A DNA stretch of 64,000 nt from Verticillium longisporum (lineage: Eukaryota > Ascomycota > Sordariomycetes > Glomerellales > Plectosphaerellaceae), in contig JAETXT010000013.1 of NCBI GenBank assembly GCA_019188255.1, forward strand, positions 806,001-870,000. Reading direction: 5' to 3'. The position numbers and the translations under genes were made by a program. Position 1 is the stretch's first letter. The number at the start of each line of letters is the position of its first letter. The notes beneath the pieces were generated by a model. That model saw only the letters and a list, made by a program, of their open reading frames with translations, ran no database searches and was not told the origin of the DNA. This document shows positions 34,526 through 45,202 of this stretch, piece after piece.

Positions 34526-36384
34526 ACGTAATCCACAAGCGAGTGGTTCACCCAAGCGAGTGGTTCACTTCGCCCGGGCCCACGACCTACACCTGAATTC
34601 TACAGATTCCACCTCCGCCCGCGATGGAGACTCTTTCAAAAGAAGGTCAATTATTCCTTGCTATCCAAGCTATGGACAATGACCCGAACCTAAGCGCCCG
34701 GAGTGCTGCGAGGATCTACACCGTCCCCTTAACGACGCTCCTCCGACGCCAGAAGGGCAAACCCTCCCGACGCGAAAGCCCGCCCAATTCTGCCAAATTA
34801 ACAGTACTAGAAGAGAAAACTATTGTCGAATATATCCTTGACCTAGATGCGCGATCTTACCCTCCCCGGTTGGGTGAGGTCGGAGATATGGCGAATCGCC
34901 TGCTTGCCGACCGTGACGCGCCACGCGTCGGGAAGAACTGGGCCGCAAACTTCGTCAAACGGCAACCAGAGCTCCGGACGCGTTTCTTTCGCAAGTACGA
35001 CTACAAGAGGGCCCAATGCGAAGATCCGGACGCGATAAACGCGTGGTTCCGCCTCGTGCATAACATGATCGCCAAGTACGGCATCCAAGAGGCTGACATG
35101 TACAACTTTGACGAGACCGGCTTCCAGATGGGCGTTATCGCCAACGGAATGGTCGTGACCAGTTCGGAAAGACGGTCCAATGTGAAGATGAGGCAGCCAG
35201 GCAACCGGGAATGGGTTACGGTGATCCAGGGCGTTGGCGCGTTGGGTTTCTCCGTCCCGCCGTTCATCGTGGTTTCGGGCAAGTACCACCTCTCGAGCTG
35301 GTACCAGGACGACGCGATTTCTCGCGACTGGAGAATCGCAACATCTCCAAACGGCTGGACGACGAATGATATTGGTCTGGAATGGATTCGGCATTTTGAC
35401 AGGCATACAAAGTCCCGTACTTCGGGCGGTTATCGCCTACTGATCCTGGATGGCCACGAAAGTCACCACTCGGTCGACTTCGAACTCTACTGCAAGGAGA
35501 ACAACATCATCACACTCTGTATGCCTCCTCATTCGTCACATCTACTCCAGCCTCTCGATGTTGGGTGTTTTGGCCCACTAAAGAAAGCATACGGTCGGCA
35601 AATCGAGGATAGGATGAGGGCGGGTACAACGCACATCAGCAAAGAGGACTTCTTCCCGGCGTTTTCGGCTGCATTTCAGCAAGCAATGACAGAAAAAACA
35701 TCCAGGGAGGCTTTCGAGGAGCGGGGCTTGTCCCCCATAACCCGGAAACAGTCCTGTCAAAGCTGGATGTGAGGTTGAGGACGACGACGCCTCCGGGGAC
35801 GTCCCACGGGGAGCGTGATTCTTGGGTCTCTAAGACGCCCACTAACCTGCTCGAGGCAGGTTCCCAGACTGACTTCATCAAAGGGCGAATCTCACGCCAC
35901 CAGGGAAGCTCCCCAACGTCAATTTTAGATGCTGTTGACTATCTTGCGAAGGGGACGCGGGGTGTTATGCACCAGATCGCTCTTTTGAAGTCAGAGGTTA
36001 TGATCCTTCGAGAGGAAAATGCTACACTAAGCCGACGCCGGAGGGCCAAAAGCTACGTCTCCGGGAAGGAGGAAGCATGGCTGTAGGCGAGGGACAGGAC
36101 AAGATTGCTCAGAAGGAAGTAGATATCCAGATAAAAGAGGAAACGCTGCAGAACCCGGGTCCCGCGTCGTGGTCCCAGCCGAAGAAACGATGCTGTAGCG
36201 TATGCGGGAAGACCGGCCACAACGCGAGAACTTGTCAGGTAGCTATCTCATCGTCTGCAAAAGACGAGGAGGAGTGATTTTAATTGATTTACGGCGTTTG
36301 GGTTGAGGTTTTCCTCGGAATGTTTGTCGGGTCGGGGTGAAGTGAACCACTCGCATGGGTGAACCACTCGCTTGTGGATTACGT
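34526..36384 (+). mobile_element. Fot1/pogo-like DNA transposon, copy 2 (1859 bp)
   Basis: Same element as copy 1 in the opposite orientation, bounded by TA at 34524-34525 and 36385-36386. It carries the same 46-bp inverted repeats and the same two extra bases as copy 1, plus one further base lost in an A-run (A4 at 36048-36051, A5 in copies 1 and 3). Both flanks are RIPped DNA while the element is not. It lies 764 bp from copy 3 in inverted orientation. Confidence 0.95.
34624..36277 (+). pseudogene. Fot1-like transposase, frame-broken in two places
   Basis: The DNA-binding domains and DD35D core are intact in the first frame (34624-35772; Asp163, Asp276, Asp312). That frame ends at a TGA soon after the core because of A6 (35693-35698) and C5 (35732-35736). 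The coiled-coil frame (35769-36086) is itself cut by the base lost near 36050, so the zinc-knuckle end (about 36077-36277) is in yet another frame. This is the most damaged of the three complete copies. Confidence 0.9.
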
Positions 36385-37148
36385 TATCTTCTTTTAATTC
36401 TTATCTAAATAGGGCATCTTTAGTAAGATTACTTAGTAAATTCTATTTAGATACGGCTTACTTAACCGTCGCTTCTACGATTTTATCTTCTATTACTATA
36501 ATAAATCGGCTATTCTAAAATTACGACCCTTCTATTAAGAGCTTTAGGCTATCCCTATCTAATAGACCCTAGAGCCGAGTATCTATAAGTAAGAGACTTA
36601 ATAGGATAAGATCTAATTTAATATTACGGCCTAGCCTAGAATTAAGCGAGTAGAGCGTTAACTTCTCTAATAATAGGTTTTAATTATCGAAGTAGCTTTT
36701 AGCTATTATTTATATAATTAATCTTATAAGAACCTATATTATATTACTACTAGAGTAGTATAAGAACCCTATAATATAGAACTATATTAATAATTTTAGC
36801 CGTTAAGGTTATTAAATTCTATAGTAATTTTAATAGATATATATATTAACCTCGTATAGAGGAATATAATAATAAGTATATAGTCGAAGATAGATTTAGG
36901 GAGTTAGCCCCCTTATCTTTAACTAATATACCGAAATAACGTAATAAGCTAAGCACGAGTAACGTATAAATATTAAGCTTTGTATTAAGTAACGATAATT
37001 ATTTTCGTATTAATAGTACCTATTATAGAGTATTACTAATTACGAAGCTAAACGAGATATATCTTTATATAAATAATAGAGATTAGTTAATAGCTTATAT
37101 TAATTCTTCTATATATAAACCTAGGCGTCTTAATTCCTAGTCTCTATA
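36385..37148. repeat. RIPped spacer between Fot1 copies 2 and 3
   Basis: AT-rich, nearly CpA/TpG-free, no intact frame. Probably the continuation of the relic left of copy 2. It ends exactly at the TA flanking copy 3. Confidence 0.7.
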
Positions 37149-39006
37149 ACGTAATCCACAAGCGAGTGGTTCACCCATGCGAGTGGTTCACTTCACCCCG
37201 ACCCGACAAACATTCCGAGGAAAACCTCAACCCAAACGCCGTAAATCAATTAAAATCACTCCTCCTCGTCTTTTGCAGACGATGAGATAGCTACCTGACA
37301 AGTTCTCGCGTTGTGGCCGGTCTTCCCGCATACGCTACAGCATCGTTTCTTCGGCTGGGACCACGACGCGGGACCCGGGTTCTGCAGCGTTTCCTCTTTT
37401 ATCTGGATATCTACTTCCTTCTGAGCAATCTTGTCCTGTCCCTCGCCTACAGCCATGCTTCCTCCTTCCCGGAGACGTAGCTTTTTGGCCCTCCGGCGTC
37501 GGCTTAGTGTAGCATTTTCCTCTCGAAGGATCATAACCTCTGACTTCAAAAGAGCGATCTGGTGCATAACACCCCGCGTCCCCTTCGCAAGATAGTCAAC
37601 AGCATCTAAAATTGACGTTGGGGAGCTTCCCTGGTGGCGTGAGATTCGCCCTTTGATGAAGTCAGTCTGGGAACCTGCCTCGAGCAGGTTAGTGGGCGTC
37701 TTAGAGACCCAAGAATCACGCTCCCCGTGGGACGTCCCCGGAGGCGTCGTCGTCCTCAACCTCACATCCAGCTTTGACAGGACTGTTTCCGGGTTATGGG
37801 GACAAGCCCCGCTCCTCGAAAGCCTCCCTGGATGTTTTTCTGTCATTGCTTGCTGAAATGCAGCCGAAAACGCCGGGAAGAAGTCCTCTTTGCTGATGTG
37901 CGTTGTACCCGCCCTCATCCTATCCTCGATTTGCCGACCGTATGCTTTCTTTAGTGGGCCAAAACACCCAACATCGAGAGGCTGGAGTAGATGTGACGAA
38001 TGAGGAGGCATACAGAGTGTGATGATGTTGTTCTCCTTGCAGTAGAGTTCGAAGTCGACCGAGTGGTGACTTTCGTGGCCATCCAGGATCAGTAGGCGAT
38101 AACCGCCCGAAGTACGGGACTTTGTATGCCTGTCAAAATGCCGAATCCATTCCAGACCAATATCATTCGTCGTCCAGCCGTTTGGAGATGTTGCGATTCT
38201 CCAGTCGCGAGAAATCGCGTCGTCCTGGTACCAGCTCGAGAGGTGGTACTTGCCCGAAACCACGATGAACGGCGGGACGGAGAAACCCAACGCGCCAACG
38301 CCCTGGATCACCGTAACCCATTCCCGGTTGCCTGGCTGCCTCATCTTCACATTGGACCGTCTTTCCGAACTGGTCACGACCATTCCGTTGGCGATAACGC
38401 CCATCTGGAAGCCGGTCTCGTCAAAGTTGTACATGTCAGCCTCTTGGATGCCGTACTTGGCGATCATGTTATGCACGAGGCGGAACCACGCGTTTATCGC
38501 GTCCGGATCTTCGCATTGGGCCCTCTTGTAGTCGTACTTGCGAAAGAAACGCGTCCGGAGCTCTGGTTGCCGTTTGACGAAGTTTGCGGCCCAGTTCTTC
38601 CCGACGCGTGGCGCGTCACGGTCGGCAAGCAGGCGATTCGCCATATCTCCGACCTCACCCAACCGGGGAGGGTAAGATCGCGCATCTAGGTCAAGGATAT
38701 ATTCGACAATAGTTTTCTCTTCTAGTACTGTTAATTTGGCAGAATTGGGCGGGCTTTCGCGTCGGGAGGGTTTGCCCTTCTGGCGTCGGAGGAGCGTCGT
38801 TAAGGGGACGGTGTAGATCCTCGCAGCACTCCGGGCGCTTAGGTTCGGGTCATTGTCCATAGCTTGGATAGCAAGGAATAATTGACCTTCTTTTGAAAGA
38901 GTCTCCATCGCGGGCGGAGGTGGAATCTGTAGAATTCAGGTGTAGGTCGTGGGCCCGGGCGAAGTGAACCACTCGCTTGGGTGAACCACTCGCTTGTGGA
39001 TTACGT
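37149..39006 (-). mobile_element. Fot1/pogo-like DNA transposon, copy 3 (1858 bp)
   Basis: Bounded by TA at 37147-37148 and 39007-39008, with 46-bp inverted repeats as in the other copies. It is the shortest complete copy because the T-run has five and the G-run four bases. Left flank is RIPped and right flank is normal DNA, so the composition boundary coincides exactly with the element. Confidence 0.95.
37256..38908 (-). CDS. Fot1-like transposase with an open frame (550 aa)
   Basis: One continuous frame: Psq-type HTH (about 10-50), CENP-B-type domain (58-130), DDE_1 core with Asp163, Asp276 and Asp312 (35-residue spacing), coiled coil (about 430-475) and C-terminal zinc knuckle CX2CX4HX4C (about 524-537). 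Known: such proteins bind the inverted repeats and cut and paste the element into TA sites. Odd: about 13 residues after position 358 are read in a frame different from that of copies 1 and 2, whose reading there (REAFEERGL) fits the family better; the following PHNPETVLSKLD fits the family here. The protein may be made but altered just behind the catalytic core, so activity is uncertain. Confidence 0.88.
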   Translation of the reverse strand: METLSKEGQLFLAIQAMDNDPNLSARSAARIYTVPLTTLLRRQKGKPSRRESPPNSAKLTVLEEKTIVEYILDLDARSYPPRLGEVGDMANRLLADRDAPRVGKNWAANFVKRQPELRTRFFRKYDYKRAQCEDPDAINAWFRLVHNMIAKYGIQEADMYNFDETGFQMGVIANGMVVTSSERRSNVKMRQPGNREWVTVIQGVGALGFSVPPFIVVSGKYHLSSWYQDDAISRDWRIATSPNGWTTNDIGLEWIRHFDRHTKSRTSGGYRLLILDGHESHHSVDFELYCKENNIITLCMPPHSSHLLQPLDVGCFGPLKKAYGRQIEDRMRAGTTHISKEDFFPAFSAAFQQAMTEKHPGRLSRSGACPHNPETVLSKLDVRLRTTTPPGTSHGERDSWVSKTPTNLLEAGSQTDFIKGRISRHQGSSPTSILDAVDYLAKGTRGVMHQIALLKSEVMILREENATLSRRRRAKKLRLREGGSMAVGEGQDKIAQKEVDIQIKEETLQNPGPASWSQPKKRCCSVCGKTGHNARTCQVAISSSAKDEEE

Positions 39007-39113
39007 TATCGTCTTTTTGACAAAGGTTTGGTGGAAAACTCTACCTGAAACCGGTAGCTCAACTTCTCGGCACATCGCCAAACGCGGCACAACGCTATAC
39101 CCTGTAGCCTACA

Positions 39114-39754
39114 ATGGCTACACAGCCATATCTGCAGGTCGACCAACTACTCGGCGAATCGAATTATCGCCACTGGAAGTTCATCGTCACTACCTTCCTC
39201 AGATGCAAGCGCTGCGATGAATTTCTCACTACCTCTATCCCCCCCCCCCTGACGACCCAGTAGATAGGGCGGTATGGAGGGACAAGAAGGCGATGGCAAT
39301 GAGCACTCTTGTCGACTCAATCCACCCTAGCATGCTCGATCGCCTTGAAGGCGCAGGTTGGGATATCGCCGATCGGGACCCCTTTCACCTGTGGACTGCA
39401 ATTCCTCAAGTTCTCCAAAAGATGCCTGCAGGTGCTGTCATGGATTTGACGCGCGAATTCGGCACTATTGAGAGTGGTGATTTTCCGACACTGCACGCCT
39501 TCCTGGCTCGTGCCCTGACTCTCAAACGCCACCTCTGCGAGCTCGCCGGCGGTGATACACCCATCTTCACTTATTTTCTTCTCAATGGTATTCGCAAGCA
39601 ATACCCAGCCTTGTATGAGAAGCACGCGGCGATGGGTGCCGTTGATTGGACCGCTGTTGTGCTTGATATCTGCCACAAGGCCAACGCCCAAGAATTCTCC
39701 AACAGCTCCCTTGCCGCAGTGCAGGGCCTTGGCTTCGAGAAGCGGCGAGTGTAA
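39114..39754 (+). pseudogene. Copia-type gag-like remnant with a C-tract frameshift
   Basis: ATG at 39114 opens a frame with an LLGESNYRHWKF segment, resembling the N-terminus of copia-type gag (the UBN2/gag-polypeptide type). A run of 11 C (39239-39249) puts the remainder out of frame by one base. The second part (about 39250-39754) continues the helical gag-like domain and ends at TAA without a zinc knuckle or pol. Composition is GC-normal, without RIP. Immediately left is Fot1 copy 3. It may be a truncated Ty1/copia copy or a captured gag-like gene; the C-tract length could also be a sequencing error. Confidence 0.5.
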
Positions 39755-40104
39755 TTCATTCACCAGTTGCGCCTTGCTGATGCAAACCGACTCGGCTCTT
39801 GTCACTGCGTTGAATCCAGGCTTCTGCTAGAATTGGGAAGGTGGCTTGTTGTGAAGTGCCCGCGGGGGACTCTTACTGTCCTGATCGCTGGCTCGCGTTG
39901 GATGGTGCCTGTTTGGGGGGGGGGGGGATGCATTTCCCATAGGTAGCTTAGGTTGTTCCAGGCACCCTGCTGCCCTGTAGAATAGGGAGCTAGGCACCTA
40001 CCTCACGCAATACACACGACTTTCTTCCGCACCTTGACCCCTCCAACATTATTGACCGCACTGATGTGCCCTCTTATTCCTAAAACACTTCTCACGACAA
40101 ACTG
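39755..40104. other. Intergenic, with a G13 tract
   Basis: No gene. A run of 13 G lies at 39915-39927. The region separates the gag-like remnant from the 3' end of the FMN dehydrogenase. Confidence 0.6.
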
Positions 40105-41711
40105 TCACAGTTTAGGCCTCAAGTCAGTCTCCACCTGATCCAAGCCACTCGGCCCTTCGAACAGATACTGGCTGAGAGCAGCCGTGTTGACCTTTGATCA
40201 CCGATTTCAGCGTACGTGGCCACAAACAAAAGCAGGCTTGGGTCGAATGAACTTACGTAATGAGGGCCAAGGTCCTGAATCTTGCTCACACCCAACAGTC
40301 TCAGAGCCGTGAGTGTTTCGTCTGCCAGAACTGATCGCAAGTCAGACAACAGCGGAATAGCACAGCGATGCGACTTACTCTCCAGCGTTCTCTCGACACC
40401 TTCCTGCCCCCCTAAAACGAGGCCATACAAGGCTGCCCGACCGAGGCCGACTCCTTTCGCCCCCAATGCAAGTGCCTTGACCACGTCTGTGCCCCTCTTG
40501 ATGCCTCCGTCTACAAGTACATCAATGTTGCTCAATACTTGAGGGCAGAACTTTCTGATTTCCAACAAGACCTGGATGGGAGTTGGTGCAGTATCCAAAG
40601 CCCTCCCCCCATGATTCGAAATTATGATGCCTTTGACAGCTGGAAATAATGATGCGGCAAAGGCGTCTTCGTAAGACTGAATGCCTTTGAGCACAATCGG
40701 CAGCTTGGTTTGCGTCGACAGCCAAGCCAGAGTTTTCCGCCAGGTCAGCCCGGATTCTGTTCCCCATACCTGTGGTGTACCGCCCTGAGCGACTTCGGCC
40801 ATCTTGAAGCGCTCGTCTGCTTCACGTTTTCCAGGGAAAGGGGCGTCCAAAGTCAGAACAATGAATTTGATCTCGGGAATGGCCCGGATTTGAGCTAGGG
40901 TCCGCTCGGTTGCTTTGATGTCCTTCAAGACGTAGAGCTGCCAACCAAACACCGCATCTTTGCCGGCGCGGACGATGTCTAGGGGTGACATGGAGGCGTT
41001 TTTGCTGATAATTTGGAGCGCATTGAACTTGGAACACGCAGAGGCGATTCCTGCTTCACCCGAAGGATGTGCCAATTTGGCCATGGCTGCTGGCGAAACG
41101 AAGATTGGCAAACCTACGTTGTTTCCAAGTATGTTTGTTGAAAGCGAGCAATCTGTACAGTCGACGAAGACCCGTGGCCGCAGGATTATGGAGCGGTATA
41201 TCGAATTGTTGGCAGCTTTTGTGACCTCGTCATCGGAGCCAGATGCATAATAGGAGATGGCTTTCGGGGTTAGATGCTGCAGCGCCAACCTTTCCATTTC
41301 CGAGATGCTGAGGATATTTCTCGTTGGAATTGATGCTGTGGCGGACGGCGAGGACGCAGCTGTTCTTCTGCTTGGTGTCATGGTTGCAGAACCTGCGCCC
41401 GAAGACCCCTCTGTTTCGAATGCACCAATAATGCTAATCAGACCTTGATATTCATCAAGAAGTTCTTTCGGGTGAACTTCGTCAAATGGGACAGAGGCGT
41501 CAGCTCCAGCATACCGGAGAAGAATTGCCTTTCCCCCAGGATGACTGTCTAAGAGGTTTGTGATCTAGCGATGACGGTCAATAATTGTAAGTCGTAAACA
41601 GGATTATACAACACATCATCACGAGAGTCTGATCAGTTCTGTCTTCACGGGCGGGCTTTCACCTACATCGTAGACTGTGCCATGTATGGCTATCCAGCAA
41701 TCCCCCGCAAC
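40105..41711 (-). CDS. Flavocytochrome b2-like FMN-dependent 2-hydroxyacid (L-lactate) dehydrogenase, 5' end uncertain
   Basis: Exons on the minus strand: one ending at 41667 (DCWIAIHGTVYD, cytochrome b5 fold), 41564-40379 (opens with the b5 haem motif HPGG, then the FMN barrel), 40321-40257 and 40191-40105. Introns are 102, 57 (in phase, easily missed) and 65 bp, with GTAGGT, GTAAGT and GTAAGT donors. The barrel carries the LTLDAP and SNHGGRALD motifs with the proton-abstracting His, and VDGGIKRG/GLGRAALYG for FMN phosphate. Known: such proteins oxidise L-lactate and pass electrons to cytochrome c. The first exon is not settled: no ATG opens its frame between the upstream stop and the b5 motif, and a CTGAC...CAG acceptor near 41708 suggests one more upstream intron. 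Fungi hold many paralogues, so the substrate is uncertain. Confidence 0.82.
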
Positions 41712-42219
41712 GTCGTGATGTCGTCCTGCATGGTGTCAGATATGAGACCATATCAAAGAAGGGTTGCAAGCGACGTGCTTTCTGATAGCCGTAGAACCTT
41801 ATCCATTGTACTGTCGCCCGCCATTTCAATATCTTTCTCGAGTTCTGCCGGACCAAGAAAACTAAGGTGATCTTTGTCGAGAACTTGTCGAGTGGTGTTC
41901 AAGGGTTTGTGGCAGATGCGAGTGTAAACATCCACCCCCCTCCGTGTCCAGGCTGACAGGGGTGCCACGGCATTATGGATTTCCGTATGCCTTTCAGGGC
42001 ATGGAGTGACCGGGGCCTCAATTCCCCGAAGTCCCCCACGTTTCCCCATTTCGGTAATACAGCAGCTGTGTACAATGAACGTCACTTGCATTTACTGCGT
42101 GCCAGAGGGACTCCGCCGGTCGGAGCCATTTCCATAAAACCGAATGATCCTCTTTGATGGTCTGCGGACATATTTGCTATCAGATTCTTTTTGTTCGCTT
42201 TCTTTCTCAGTGACATTCT
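41712..42219. other. Divergent upstream region of the dehydrogenase and beta-mannosidase genes
   Basis: About 500 bp between two genes pointing away from each other. It may contain the missing first exon of the dehydrogenase (ATG-bearing frames at 41840-41780, minus strand) and shared promoter elements. No clear TATA box. A pyrimidine-rich stretch precedes the beta-mannosidase start. Confidence 0.5.
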
Positions 42220-44936
42220 ATGTTTCGCCGCTCTACATCATCACCAAGCATGCTCCGCTCCAGACAGAACTTGCGAAGTGGGTGGTCCTTCAAACAGCAC
42301 GATGATGACGACCCCGGCGCCTGGCTTCCAGTCGAGACGGTTCCGAGTCAGGTCCACATCGACTTGCTCGCCAACAAAAGGTATGATCTCATGATCTCGG
42401 CTCAGCGAATGAAGTGATGTTGATTATTGCCAGAATCCCTGATCCTTTCGTGGGCATCAATGAACAATCTGTTCAGTGGGTTGCCGAAAAGTCGTGGCAA
42501 TACAAGCTTCGCCTCCCGGCACCAGCTATCCACTGCCCAGAAAACACCAGTACCGACCTCGTTTTTGAAGGTCTAGACACTTTCGCCACGGTCACTCTGA
42601 ACGGCGGTGAGATCCTGAAGTCAGAAAATATGCACATTTCCAACCGTGTCAATGTCAACAAAACTTGGAATTCTGATAGCGAGAACGTGCTTGAAATTCT
42701 TTTCGACTCAGCTTTGCTCCGTGGTCGTGATATCGTTAAGCAGCACGGAGAGCACCAATTCTTCGCACGGCAAACGGAGGAAGGAAGAATCCCTGTTCGC
42801 AAAGCCCAATACAACTGGGGCTGGGATTGGGGTCCAATCTTGATGACGGCAGGACCGTGGCGCCCTGTCTATTTCGAACAATACACGGCAAGGCTTGATG
42901 ACGTGCGCGCCGTCTACGACTTGGCGGCAGACTTGAAAAGCTGCTCTGGACGACTCATGGCTCGAGTTTCTGGTGCGTCTGAACAGACTGACCACCTGGT
43001 ATTTCTCCTGTCTCGCAATGGCAAGGTGGTGTTCAAGCAGACCTGTGGCGTTGGCGCAGGCGGTTGGTCGAAGCCGCTTGTCAGATAGAAGATCCCTGTC
43101 TCTGGTATCCGGCAGGGTATGGAGCACAGTCACGATATCAACTATCAGCAGAGGTGTGGAGAGGCCAGACAAAACTTGACAGCAGCACCAAGCTCATCGG
43201 ATTTCGTCGCTGCGAGCTCGTTCAAGAGAAAGACGCCTACGGCAAGTCATTCTACTTTCGGATCAACGGAGTCGACATATTCGCTGGTGGATCTTGCTGG
43301 ATTCCCGGCGATAGCTTTCTCTCACAAATGACTGCCAAACGATACCACGATTGGATGAAACTCATGGTTGAAAGTAACCAAATCATGATCAGGGTGTGGG
43401 GAGGCGGCATCTATGAAGACAACGCTTTTCTGGACGCCTGCGATGAACTCGGGATCCTGGTCTGGCAGGACTTTGCCTTCGCATGTGGCAACTACCCAGT
43501 TTATACTCCCTTTCTCGAAAGCATAGAAGAGGAGGCGCGACAGAACTTGAGACGCTTCAGATCCCACCCTTCTGTGGTCGTTTGGGCCGGAAACAACGAA
43601 GACTATCAGGTCCAAGAGAGATACAAGTTGGAGTACTTTGCCGATGACAAGGATCCCGAATCTTGGCTAAAGTCTACTTTCCCAGCCAGGTACATCTACG
43701 AGTTTCTGCTGCCGAAGGTGGTTCAAGAGGAAGACCCCTCAGTTTTGTATCATCCTGGCAGTCCCTGGGGAGATGGAAAACACACAACTGACCCAACGGT
43801 GGGAGATATCCATCAATGGAACAGTAAGTCTACCTCAAACATACACGTTTTACGACCACTGACAAGATTAAGTATGGCATGGTTTGATGAATAGGTATCA
43901 GGAGGCGGAACACTTGACCGGCCGCTTCGTCAGTGAGTTTGGTATGGAAGCGTATCCTCATCTACAAACCACACGAAGAATGGTCACGAGCCCTCGGGAA
44001 CAGCGACCTGGCTCTCTGACGATGGATTATCGCAACAAGGCCGTTGACCACGAACGCCGCATGATGACATACGTCGCGGAAAACTTCCAAGTCCGCTATG
44101 ACTTGCCAGCGTTCACTCATCTCACACAGATCACACAAGCCGAAACCATGCGCTACGCGTACAAGGCATGGAGGCGAATGTGGGGACATCCTGGAGCACG
44201 AAAATGCGGTGGCGTTCTTGTGTGGCAACTGAACGACTGCTGGCCAACTATGTCCTGGGCTGTGGTGGACTACTACCTGGTCAAGAAGCCAGCATTTTAC
44301 GCCATCGCGAGAGCGCTGCGGCCTCTGGATGTGGGCATATCAAGGAGCTGCCCAGAATGGACATCGGGACACGCGGCCCCTTCATTACGGAAGGAGTGTG
44401 AGTATGACGTCTGGATCGCGAGCAGTCGACTTGACGCAGCTCAGGTCGAGTTGAGGGTCAGATTCATCTCCATCCAGACCGGCAAGGATATTCGCGACGC
44501 CATCGCCAGTATTCTCTATGCTCAGCCGAATGGGACGACAGAGGTCCACAAGAAGCAACGCGTGACGGTTGCAACGTCTGCAGAAAATACTGCTGATGAC
44601 CCCTTTGTGATTCATGCCTCGTTAGCTCTTAACGGTGAACTTGTGGCCACCGACACCGCTTGGCCGGAGCCCCTTAAGTATCTCGACCTGAACGACCGGC
44701 ACGTCGGCCTCGAAATCTACCAGTCGCGCGGCAAGATCTCAATGTCCAGCTGACTTCCAATCAAAGGCCTCGTGCTTGAGGAGACAGAAGGCATGAAATT
44801 GAGCGACAATGGCTTCGACCTCGTGCCTGGCGAGAAGCGGGAGATACAGATTGAGGCGGCGCCCACAACGGATCATCTAAGGTGGACTTACCTTGGGGCG
44901 CCGGATGAAACAAGCACATATAGGCCTAAGTTGTAG
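42220..44936 (+). pseudogene. GH2 beta-mannosidase (clade B type) with a frameshift and a premature stop
   Basis: Exons 42220-42380, 42434-43823 and 43873-44936, with introns of 53 and 49 bp (GTATGA and GTAAGT donors; the latter has CTGAC). Domains in order: sugar-binding jelly roll (SGWSFKQ..., IPDPFVGINE), immunoglobulin-like domain, and (beta/alpha)8 barrel with acid/base Glu in VVVWAGNNED (about 43585) and nucleophile Glu in RFVSEFGM (about 43935). Known: cleaves terminal beta-mannose from mannan fragments; no signal peptide is visible, as for intracellular clade B enzymes. Two lesions: one base missing near 43060-43066 shifts the frame before EDPCLWYP, and TGA at 44751-44753 precedes 60 further family-like codons ending at 44936. 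Either a recent pseudogene or sequencing errors. Confidence 0.83.
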
Positions 44937-45202
44937 ATATTGAAGATACTCCGAGGAACATTCAAGAATGAAGACATTTTGGCGCTGACAAGGTGTGATG
45001 GACCTGGAGCTTCCCTACATTTCAGCGTTTGGCATGCTAAAGCCACGCTAATACGGTGCCGTGTTCTACCCCGCAGCCCTGCCATGGCCCACAAGAGTGC
45101 CTTATAGCCTGATGTTTTCGCTCCTCCTCGGTCTCATCGACCTCCAACAAACATACACTCCAGTCTTGAAAGGTTAACAATAGCCTCCCATTTGAATGTA
45201 CG

